The position numbers and the translations under genes were made by a program. Below the pieces are notes generated by a model. The model searched no databases and was not told the DNA's origin. It saw nothing but the letters and a program-made list of their open reading frames with translations. Of a stretch of 12,630 bases of DNA, positions 7,433 to 12,630 are shown piece by piece. The stretch is taken from the NCBI GenBank assembly GCA_964611195.1, contig CAZSXA010000052.1, positions 1-12,630 on the forward strand. The letters are read 5' to 3'. Source of the stretch: JADLGL01 sp964611195 (GTDB lineage: Bacteria; Pseudomonadota; Alphaproteobacteria; Rhizobiales; Kaistiaceae). The first letter of the stretch is position 1. Each line of letters opens with the position of its first letter.

Positions 7433-8601
7433 GCCGCCGCCTTCTCGTGAAGCAACGGGCGTTCCCGAAGGCAGCGCATCGCCCGCCAGACGCTCACCGG
7501 CGGCTTGCCGACGAGAAGGCGCATCGCATCAGCGCGCGTTGTTTCGCCGGCGTAGAAGCGGGCGACAAGCGGATCGCTCAGGCGATAGAAGCGCTGCAGC
7601 ACGTTGACCCTTTCATGCGGCCTCGCAGCCTTGAACAGCATGCGGTTAAGGAAGCGATAGAAGGATTGCTGCCGCGCTCGTTCGAGCCCGTATTCGCGCA
7701 GCCGCGCCGCGAGCGAGACGCCGTCTATCGGCCAGAGGTCGGCGATAAGGCGCGCCACCCGCACCGCCTCGGGCAGGCTGTAGCCGGTCGTCGGATGGAA
7801 CAGCGCCGCGCGCATGCCGAGGGTCGGCACGTCGCGTTCGGTCTCTGCCCAGAAGCGTTCGGCATCAAACGCGAGAGCAATCGGCAGGACGCCCTTTTCC
7901 CGGCGTACGATCCTGCGAATGCTCCAGCCACGAGCCTTGGCGTAGTCCTTGATGGCAGCCTCGAACGCCTTCTCCCTGAGTCCTGAGCCATCGGAATAGC
8001 GCGTGTCCTCGATGAGGATGCGGTTTGGCGCGAAGGGCAGCAGATAGATGAAGCGATAGCCGTCGAGCTGATCGACGGTGGCGTCCATGATCACCGGCGC
8101 GTCGATGCCGTGATCCTCTTCGGTCTCGATCTCCAGCCCGACGAAGACCTGGTAGCCGAGCGCCAGCGCCGGATGTTTGGCGAAGCCACGGGCGTCGATC
8201 ACGCAATGGGCCTCGATCCGCGTGCCGTCGGTCAGAGTGACTGCGGTCGGTTCGAGCTTCGCCACCTTGACGCCGGTTCGAATCTCAAGGCCTTCTCGGT
8301 CCTTCAGCGCATCGTGCATCGATTCGGTCGTGATGCTCTGATACGTCGCGTTGAGCGTCCGGTTGAACTTTGGAAACATCACCGACTGCCGGAGCCAACG
8401 ATGCTGCACCAGCGGGTCGAGCCAGGCCATGTCTTCCGGCGTTACGTCGGCACCGTGGAACGACCAGGTATGCTCGCCGAACGGCTTCATCGAAGCTTCA
8501 AGCATCGTGATGCGAGGCGGATCGGGGAGGGCGAGAAGACGCTGGGCCAGGATTCCGGCATGCAGTCCCGCCCCAACCATCACCACCGAATGCTTCGTCA
8601 C
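7429..8601 (-). CDS. crtY: Lycopene beta-cyclase (CrtY)
   Basis: A 390-residue flavoprotein starting at GTG 8601-8599, with GGGGGA five bases upstream (8607-8612), a strong site for this start. It opens with a dinucleotide-binding motif VVMVGAGLHAGILAQRLL (residues 6-23; GAGLHAG 10-16), then the CrtY signature PFGEHTWSFHGADV (40-53). Further family blocks are VIDARGF in the middle, DGYRFIYLLPF, RILIEDTRYS, and FHPTTGYSLPEAVRVA in the second half. It cyclises both ends of lycopene to beta-carotene. It is first in the minus-strand operon. The only promoter-like element found upstream is TTGACG at 8645-8650 with a poor -10 (CAGTCT) 17 bases on. The product feeds CrtW. Confidence 0.95.
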   Translation of the reverse strand: MTKHSVVMVGAGLHAGILAQRLLALPDPPRITMLEASMKPFGEHTWSFHGADVTPEDMAWLDPLVQHRWLRQSVMFPKFNRTLNATYQSITTESMHDALKDREGLEIRTGVKVAKLEPTAVTLTDGTRIEAHCVIDARGFAKHPALALGYQVFVGLEIETEEDHGIDAPVIMDATVDQLDGYRFIYLLPFAPNRILIEDTRYSDGSGLREKAFEAAIKDYAKARGWSIRRIVRREKGVLPIALAFDAERFWAETERDVPTLGMRAALFHPTTGYSLPEAVRVARLIADLWPIDGVSLAARLREYGLERARQQSFYRFLNRMLFKAARPHERVNVLQRFYRLSDPLVARFYAGETTRADAMRLLVGKPPVSVWRAMRCLRERPLLHEKAAA

Positions 8602-8763
8602 TTCTGTCCCCCGATGTGACGAGACTGCTGTGGCCGGCAGGCGCCGTCAATCGAGCACCGGCCGAGACGTGCCCGTGCGCTTCGCAACCGCGTTGACGCC
8701 GACAAGGCAGAATACGGATCGCTGGCGCATTCGGATTGGTTTGGTGTCGGCATCTCCGCGGGC
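8602..8763 (-). promoter_or_regulatory. Upstream region of the crtY-crtI-crtB operon
   Basis: 162 bp between the alpha/beta-hydrolase stop and the crtY start, both on this strand. The crtY ribosome site GGGGGA is at 8607-8612. I see no intrinsic terminator after the hydrolase, so some read-through into crtY is possible. No convincing promoter and no PpsR-type palindrome is visible; TTGACG at 8645-8650 is the best -35-like element. Confidence 0.35.
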
Positions 8764-9504
8764 TCAGTCGGCGGAGCTCCACACACCATGGAGCCAAGCG
8801 ATCGCATCATTGAGCGCGTCGGCGTAACGCACGGTCTCGAAGTGCGAGAGCCCGGGAACTTCCACGAAAGCCGCCGCCACGCCGCGGTCGGCAAGCGCCG
8901 CCACCGCCTCGCGAGCGGGCGAGGACGGCACAAGCTCGTCGGCACCTCCGTGAATCGCATAAACCGGCACGTTCTCCCAGTTGTCGAACGCCTCGTCGGA
9001 AGGTCTGCCGGCCATCGGGATGGCGGCCGACACGAGGTCGGGGTGGCGCGCCGCGAAGGACCAGGCCCCCATGCCGCCGAGACTGAACCCGGTCACGACG
9101 ATGCGGTCCGGGTCGACGGGGAAATCGTCACGGATAGCTGCGACAAGCTGCAGGAGCGCAGCATCGTTGATCGGGTCGCTCCAGCGCGAAGCGAGGCTGT
9201 CGGGCGCAACGATGACGGCATTGAGCTCGCCGAGGCCACGAACGAGCAGAATGTCCATGTAGTCGCGCCCGTAGTATGCCGGTGGCGTCTGACCGAGGGA
9301 CCAGCCGTAGTGAAGGCCAAGCACAAGGGGCACGCGCTCGCCGGGAGCGATCTCGGGAACGGTCAGGCCATAACGAAGCAATGTGCCGTCTTCGAGCGTG
9401 AGTGTCTGCGCCTCGCTCCAGGCCGGTACGGCCCATGACAGCAGCACGATCATTGCCGCACCTACCGCCAGGAGCCGCGATTGAAGTCGCTTCCATGCCG
9501 CCAT
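8764..9504 (-). CDS. Secreted alpha/beta-hydrolase (dienelactone-hydrolase / LpqC-like esterase)
   Basis: A 246-residue protein from ATG 9504-9502; a GGGGAG lies upstream, though farther away than ideal. The N-terminus is a signal peptide: MAAWKRLQSR, a hydrophobic core (11-28) and a likely cut near AWS-EA (residue 30). The mature part is an alpha/beta-hydrolase: RVPLVLGLHYG (57-67), then RIVVTGFSLGGMGAWSFAARHP with nucleophile Ser141 in GFSLGG, Asp189 in HGGADELVP, and His221 in PGLSHFETV, a complete triad in the expected order. It resembles the periplasmic or secreted esterase/PHB-depolymerase-like group that cleaves small esters; the substrate is unknown. It is divergent from the ABM-ADH pair across 96 bp, and same-strand with crtY but 162 bp away, so a link with either is only positional. 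Confidence 0.8.
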   Translation of the reverse strand: MAAWKRLQSRLLAVGAAMIVLLSWAVPAWSEAQTLTLEDGTLLRYGLTVPEIAPGERVPLVLGLHYGWSLGQTPPAYYGRDYMDILLVRGLGELNAVIVAPDSLASRWSDPINDAALLQLVAAIRDDFPVDPDRIVVTGFSLGGMGAWSFAARHPDLVSAAIPMAGRPSDEAFDNWENVPVYAIHGGADELVPSSPAREAVAALADRGVAAAFVEVPGLSHFETVRYADALNDAIAWLHGVWSSAD

Positions 9505-9600
9505 TGCGTCCGGTGGCTCCCCTGTTGGAGTTCTTGGCCCTAGGCAGCGCCTCGCCCGGACCGATAGGCTTGATTTGTTGATACGAGGACACGTCCCATC

Positions 9601-9900
9601 ATGCACGTCACGATCGTCAATATCAGGGTCAAGCCCGAGCATCTCGGCGCGTTCGTCGATGCAACGCTCCGCAATTGCAGCGCCTCGGTCGAGGAAATGG
9701 GCAAGCTCCGTTTCGACCTACTGCAGTCCGCGGACGATCCGAACGCCTTCATTCTCTACGAGGCATACGGTTCGCCAGAGGCCGCAGCCGCGCACAAGGA
9801 GACGCCGCATTATCAGGCGTGGCGGGAGGAGGTCGCCGACTTCATGGCCGAGCCGCGCCGCGGCGACCCATATCGCGGGCTGTTCCCGGCCGGCGGCTGA
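9601..9900 (+). CDS. LsrG-like ABM-fold protein (antibiotic biosynthesis monooxygenase family)
   Basis: A 99-residue single-domain protein of the dimeric alpha+beta barrel (ABM) fold. The opening MHVTIVNIRVKPEHLGAF, the central GKLRFDLLQSADDP and ILYEAYGSPEAAAAHKETPHY closely resemble the AI-2 processing enzyme LsrG of enteric bacteria. LsrG isomerises phosphorylated DPD, while other ABM proteins are cofactor-free quinol oxygenases. No lsrK, lsrF, lsrR or AI-2 transporter gene is in the window, so an AI-2 role is not supported by context. ATG 9601 has GAGGA at 9585-9589, an 11-base spacing. The next gene, an iron-type alcohol dehydrogenase, starts 6 bp after its stop, so the two surely share a transcript and probably a pathway. 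The family call is good; the reaction is unknown. Confidence 0.85.
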   Translation: MHVTIVNIRVKPEHLGAFVDATLRNCSASVEEMGKLRFDLLQSADDPNAFILYEAYGSPEAAAAHKETPHYQAWREEVADFMAEPRRGDPYRGLFPAGG

Positions 9901-9906
9901 TCGGCG

Positions 9907-11103
9907 ATGGTCGATCCGATCAGACCATTCGCCGTCTCACGGCTGCCGAGGATCATCTTCGGCGCCGGCTCGATCGCCAAACTGCCGGGCCTCGTTTCGG
10001 GCTTGGGCAGGTCGGCGCTGATCGTCACCGGGGCGCGATCGTTCCGCCGGAGCGAGGCGTGGACGGTCCTCACGAACGAACTGACAGGGAAGGAGACAAG
10101 GCTCCACGACCTGCAGGTCGACGGCGAGCCGTCGCCGGCGCTGGTGGATGAGGCTGTCGGCCGTTTCAAGGATGCAGGCATTGATGTCGTCATCGGTATC
10201 GGCGGTGGCAGCGCGATGGACGCCGCCAAGGCGATCGCCGGGCTCCTGCGTACCGGCAACTCGGTGATGGACCACCTCGAGGGCGTCGGGCCGGAGCTCC
10301 CCTATGAAGGCCCCTCCGTGCCGTTTGTCGCGGTGCCGACGACGGCAGGCTCCGGCAGCGAGGCGACCAAGAACGCCGTGCTGAGCGAACGCGGAGAGGG
10401 CGGCTTCAAGAAGTCCTTCCGCGACGAACAGCTGGTCGCCCACTCCGCGGTCGTCGATCCCGACCTTCTCGCCTCGTGCCCGCCGGCGGTGATTGCCGCC
10501 AACGGCATGGATGCCATCACCCAGCTGCTCGAAGCCTACGTCTCGACGCGGGCGAATCCGTTCTCCGACGCGCTGGCGTTGTCCGGCCTGGAGAAGGCGC
10601 GCGACGCCTTGCCGGCCTGGTACGCCGGCGGCGACGATGCCGAGGCGGCGCGTGCGGACATGGCCTACGCCGCGCTTCTCTCGGGCATCGTGCTGGCCCA
10701 GGTCGGCCTCGGCAGCGTCCACGGGCTTGCCTCGCCCATGGGTGCGTTCTTCCCGATTCCGCACGGCCTGGTCTGCGGAACGCTTCTGTCGGCCGCCACC
10801 CGCGTCAACATCCGAGCGCTCGAGGAGCGCGCGCCTGGGAGCGCGGCGCTCGGCAAATACGCCGATGCCGGCCGCCTGCTGACGGGTCGCCACGATCTCG
10901 ACGACGACATCGCACGCCGCGCCCTTGCCGAACTGTTCGATGCCCGGACGGAAGCGCTCGATCTGCCGCGGCTCGGCGCCTGCGGCGTGGCGGAAACCGA
11001 CATCGCGCGGATCGTTGCCGCATCGCGGGGATCGAGCATGAAGACCAACCCGGTCGAACTGACAGACGAGGAGATCGGCGCGATCGTCGCCGAGCGGCTC
11101 TGA
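9907..11103 (+). CDS. Iron-type (group III) alcohol dehydrogenase with altered metal site
   Basis: A 398-residue protein with the full family layout. RIIFGAGSI is at the N-terminus, IGIGGGSAMDAAKAIA (97-112) forms the NAD(P) pyrophosphate loop, and VAVPTTAGSGSEATKNAV (141-158) is the nucleotide/substrate segment. The metal region follows: NGMDAITQLLEAY (199-211), GLGSVHGLASPMGA (267-280) and IPHG (284-287). In classical members such as FucO the metal ligands are Asp, His, His, His. Here Asp202, His272 and His286 are kept, but Gln206 sits where the second ligand is usually His, and Ser276 replaces the second His of HxxxH. It may therefore bind metal weakly or belong to a distinct subgroup. It would reduce an aldehyde or oxidise an alcohol; the substrate is unknown. 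It is 6 bp downstream of the LsrG-like gene. Confidence 0.9.
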   Translation: MVDPIRPFAVSRLPRIIFGAGSIAKLPGLVSGLGRSALIVTGARSFRRSEAWTVLTNELTGKETRLHDLQVDGEPSPALVDEAVGRFKDAGIDVVIGIGGGSAMDAAKAIAGLLRTGNSVMDHLEGVGPELPYEGPSVPFVAVPTTAGSGSEATKNAVLSERGEGGFKKSFRDEQLVAHSAVVDPDLLASCPPAVIAANGMDAITQLLEAYVSTRANPFSDALALSGLEKARDALPAWYAGGDDAEAARADMAYAALLSGIVLAQVGLGSVHGLASPMGAFFPIPHGLVCGTLLSAATRVNIRALEERAPGSAALGKYADAGRLLTGRHDLDDDIARRALAELFDARTEALDLPRLGACGVAETDIARIVAASRGSSMKTNPVELTDEEIGAIVAERL

Positions 11104-11135
11104 AAAAGAAGGCCCGGCACGATTGCGCCGGGCCT
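11103..11135 (-). terminator. Intrinsic terminator for the DUF4168 gene
   Basis: A perfect 9-bp GC-rich stem (AGGCCCGGC 11110-11118 with GCCGGGCCT 11127-11135) and an 8-base loop. Read on the minus strand the stem is followed directly by TCTTTTTCA, the U-run of an intrinsic terminator. On the plus strand the stem is followed by CGTCGTC, so it would stop transcripts from the alcohol dehydrogenase less well. It lies 65 bp beyond the DUF4168 stop and immediately after the ADH stop. Confidence 0.8.
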
Positions 11136-11200
11136 CGTCGTCAAACACTGAATTCCTCGTCGCGCGGTTTCCTTCACGCGATGCCGAATGCGGTCGCTGG

Positions 11201-11608
11201 TTACTCCCCGTCCTCGGCCGGCAGGGCCTCGACGGCAGCGTCGATACGCTGCTGCAGCAAGGCGGCGAAGTCCTCATCGACCTCGGCCCGATCGAGGATC
11301 GAGGTGTAGATATCGACCGTAAGCACCGTGTCCTCGACGGCAGCGATCATTTCCAGCTCCGCCTGCTGCTGGATCTGCTGCGCTTCCTCCTCGGTGGCGG
11401 CCGCCTGGATCTGCGGCGTGTAGCGCGTCGCGATCTGATTGACCTCGATGAAGGCCGACACGAAGGCTTCGAGCTGCTCTTCGGTCGGCTCGATCAGGTT
11501 CTGCTCGGGGGCGGGAGCAGGCGCGGCGTCCTGCGCCACGGCCGGTGTTGCCACGCCGGCAACGCCGAGGGCGACGACCACGGCAAACGATTTCGGGGTG
11601 AACCGCAT
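11201..11608 (-). CDS. Secreted DUF4168-domain protein
   Basis: A 135-residue protein with a clear signal peptide: MRFTPK, a hydrophobic core (8-20) and an AVA-Q cut after residue 25. An Ala/Pro linker (28-34) follows, then a helical, acidic domain with EEQLEAFVSAFIEVNQIATRY, a Gln-rich EEEAQQIQQQAELEM and VDEDFAALLQQRIDAAVEAL. This arrangement of 'AFVxAF.EV..I...Y' and 'FN/DFAxLxQ.I.A' helices is that of DUF4168, small periplasmic proteins of unknown function. The mature protein is strongly acidic with no cysteines. ATG 11608 is preceded by GGAG at good spacing. It has its own terminator at 11103-11135, so it is a monocistronic unit. It is divergent from the PAS-domain gene across 266 bp. 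Confidence 0.82.
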   Translation of the reverse strand: MRFTPKSFAVVVALGVAGVATPAVAQDAAPAPAPEQNLIEPTEEQLEAFVSAFIEVNQIATRYTPQIQAAATEEEAQQIQQQAELEMIAAVEDTVLTVDIYTSILDRAEVDEDFAALLQQRIDAAVEALPAEDGE

Positions 11609-11628
11609 TGGGAAAGCTCCGGTTGTTT

Positions 11629-11636
11629 GGGGGGGG
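11629..11636. repeat. Homopolymer tract of 8 G (8 C in the DUF4168 leader)
   Basis: Eight consecutive G (11629-11636), then C and three more G. It lies 20 bp before the DUF4168 start, immediately upstream of the ribosome-binding region (as C8 on that strand). It is the longest homopolymer I see in the window and is a possible slippage site. Confidence 0.7.
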
Positions 11637-11713
11637 CGGGACCCCTAACATCCCCGACGGCGACGAAACAACCGGCCGGCAGGCTGGATTGAGGCAACCC
11701 AGAGGCGAGCGAT

Positions 11714-11751
11714 CCGGCCCGAAGGACAATCAGAATCTCGCGTCGGGCCGG
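11714..11751. repeat. Inverted repeat, 9-bp arms, 20-base loop
   Basis: CCGGCCCGA (11714-11722) pairs perfectly with TCGGGCCGG (11743-11751). No T-run follows on either strand, so it is not an obvious intrinsic terminator. It stands between the DUF4168 start and the EcfG-like promoter and could be an operator or an RNA hairpin in a leftward transcript. Confidence 0.6.
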
Positions 11752-11752
11752 C

Positions 11753-11771
11753 GTTCCACGACCGGTGGAAC
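11753..11771. repeat. Perfect 19-bp palindrome overlapping the EcfG-like -35
   Basis: GTTCCAC-GACCG-GTGGAAC: 7-bp arms around a 5-bp centre, shaped like a dimeric regulator's operator. The right arm ends in GGAAC, which is also the proposed -35 box of the rightward promoter, so a protein bound here would be placed to block or shape that promoter. Confidence 0.6.
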
Positions 11772-11792
11772 AGAAGGCCGCGTTCAACCGTT
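11767..11792 (+). promoter_or_regulatory. EcfG-type (general stress response) promoter for the PAS-domain gene
   Basis: GGAAC (11767-11771), 17-bp spacer, CGTT (11789-11792). This fits the published alphaproteobacterial EcfG consensus GGAAC-N16/17-CGTT exactly. Transcription would start near 11800, about 75 bases before the ATG. I found no such match in the other intergenic regions. The link to the stress response is inferred from the match. Confidence 0.55.
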
Positions 11793-11874
11793 TTGGTGAT
11801 AGGAAAGGTGGAGGTGACCGCATTTGCTGCCCGCAAACCGAGGGGCGGATTGCGACGGTGCTGATCGAAAAGAC

Positions 11875-12630
11875 ATGAGCGATCGCTTCACGAATGACCA
11901 GCTTGCCCGCTTCTCCCGGACCGTGGTCGACGCGATCCACACGCCCACTGTCGTCATCGATCACGCCGGGTCCATCCAGGCCGCCAATCGCGCTCTTGCC
12001 GAACTGATCGGCGAGACAGGTGTCCTCACCGGGAGATCGCTGCTTCAGGTCGCAGGCGGTTCCCTGGATCAGCCCGACCTTCGCGAGGCACTCGAGCAGG
12101 TCCTGCCCCGGGCCATGGCCTTCGACGACGTGGCCGTCGAGCTTCCCGGAGGCTCCACCGTGTTCGCGAGCGGCAAAGCCCTCGCAGCGGCGGGCTCGGA
12201 CGAACTGGTCGTCGTCGCCTTTGACCGGGCATTGACCGACCAGCGCACCGATGAAGCCGTCGAGAGCGACTGGCTGTTCAGGGTCGTTGTCGACACGGTC
12301 CGCGAGCCCCTGCTGGTGCTCTCATATGCCGATCACAGGGTGCAGTTCGCGAACAGCGCCTTCTTCCGGACCTTTCGCGTGTCGGAGAGCGAGGTGAGCG
12401 GCCAGCATTTGCCGGATATTGGCCACGGCCAGTGGGACATCCCGGAACTTCGCGCCGCGCTGGACGATGTCCTGGCGCGCGACACCAGCTTCGAGAGGCT
12501 CGAGGTCGAACACGATTTCCCGGAGATCGGCCATCGCGTCATGCTGTTGAACGGCAGGCGAATCGACCACCTGCGTCTCATCCTTCTGGCGTTCGAAGAC
12601 GTCACCGAGCAACGACGGGCGCGGCGCTTG
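11875..12630 (+). CDS. Tandem PAS-domain protein, probably a sensor histidine kinase; 3' end outside window
   Basis: The frame is open from ATG 11875 to the right edge (252 codons, no stop). Residues about 12-118 look like a degenerate PAS domain (TVVDAIHTPTVVIDHAGSIQAANRAL, ending LVVVAFDRALTDQR). Residues about 134-245 are a clearer PAS/PAC: FRVVVDTVREPLLVLS, FANSAFFRTFRVS, GHGQWDIPELRAALDDVL, EVEHDFPEIGHRVMLLNGRR and LLAFEDVTEQRRA. The GQWDIPxLR and VEHDFPxIGxRxMLLN blocks are familiar from PAS modules ahead of HWE/HisKA_2-type kinases and CheR-PAS fusions, so a kinase domain is expected beyond the window but not seen. No membrane segment or signal peptide is visible, so it is probably cytoplasmic. 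ATG 11875 lacks a good ribosome site. An in-frame TTG at 11824 (17 residues more, stop at 11815 just upstream) has GGAGG nine bases before it. Confidence 0.78.
   Translation, partial: MSDRFTNDQLARFSRTVVDAIHTPTVVIDHAGSIQAANRALAELIGETGVLTGRSLLQVAGGSLDQPDLREALEQVLPRAMAFDDVAVELPGGSTVFASGKALAAAGSDELVVVAFDRALTDQRTDEAVESDWLFRVVVDTVREPLLVLSYADHRVQFANSAFFRTFRVSESEVSGQHLPDIGHGQWDIPELRAALDDVLARDTSFERLEVEHDFPEIGHRVMLLNGRRIDHLRLILLAFEDVTEQRRARRL

Larger units (their letters stand above)
11609..11874. promoter_or_regulatory. Divergent regulatory region between DUF4168 and the PAS-domain gene
   Basis: 266 bp that should hold promoters for both outward genes. It contains, left to right, an 8-G tract, a 9-bp-arm inverted repeat, a 7-bp-arm inverted repeat, and an EcfG-type promoter match pointing at the PAS gene (each listed separately). 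A weak sigma-70-like element for DUF4168 can be drawn on the minus strand (TTGTTT, 17 bp, TTAGGG), but I do not trust it. Confidence 0.6.

Noticed and set aside
8622..8650. TTGACG-N17-CAGTCT as the crtY promoter
   Set aside because: The -35 is reasonable but the -10 matches only two consensus bases, so it is mentioned and not called as a promoter.
9937..11277. 446-codon open frame on the minus strand, antisense to the alcohol dehydrogenase
   Set aside because: Arg-rich composition with no recognisable motif. It is the mirror of a real, motif-complete ADH and typical of antisense frames in high-GC DNA.

Overview
This 12.6 kb window is high-GC, densely packed bacterial DNA from what looks like a chromosome of an alphaproteobacterium, probably order Hyphomicrobiales (Rhizobiales). 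The pointers are the urease block, a crtE/W plus crtY-I-B carotenoid set, a PAS-type sensor kinase start of the kind seen in rhizobia, and a promoter that fits the alphaproteobacterial EcfG stress consensus. No assignment below order is justified from the sequence. I see no IS element, CRISPR array, tRNA or rRNA, and no intergenic stretch longer than 300 bp.

Region 1 (1-2127, + strand) is the end of a urease operon: the 3' end of ureC, then ureF, ureG and ureE. ureF/ureG and ureG/ureE each overlap by an ATGA. ureE lies last, with a short His3 tail, instead of the more familiar position between ureC and ureF. Region 2 (2172-2900, - strand) is a convergent YkuD-family L,D-transpeptidase with a Tat-like motif and a lipobox-like cysteine. 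A 263-bp divergent gap with a perfect tandem 10-bp repeat separates it from crtE.

Region 3 (3164-8601) is a carotenoid locus in two facing arms. crtE (GGPP synthase) and crtW (beta-carotene 4-ketolase) are on the + strand; crtY (lycopene cyclase), crtI (phytoene desaturase) and crtB (phytoene synthase) form a tightly overlapping - strand operon. Together they predict GGPP -> phytoene -> lycopene -> beta-carotene -> echinenone/canthaxanthin. No crtZ or crtG hydroxylase is in the window. The two arms meet at 5019-5022, where one CTAG supplies the TAG stop of both crtW and crtB.

Region 4 (8764-11103) holds a secreted alpha/beta hydrolase (- strand), divergent from a two-gene unit made of an LsrG-like ABM-fold protein and an iron-type alcohol dehydrogenase whose usual metal-site histidines are partly replaced. 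Their substrates cannot be read from the sequence; this is the least explained part of the window.

Region 5 (11110-12630) has an intrinsic terminator for a - strand secreted DUF4168 protein, a 266-bp divergent regulatory gap with two inverted repeats, an 8-G tract and an EcfG-like promoter, then the 5' part of a gene with two PAS-like domains that runs off the right edge, probably a sensor histidine kinase.
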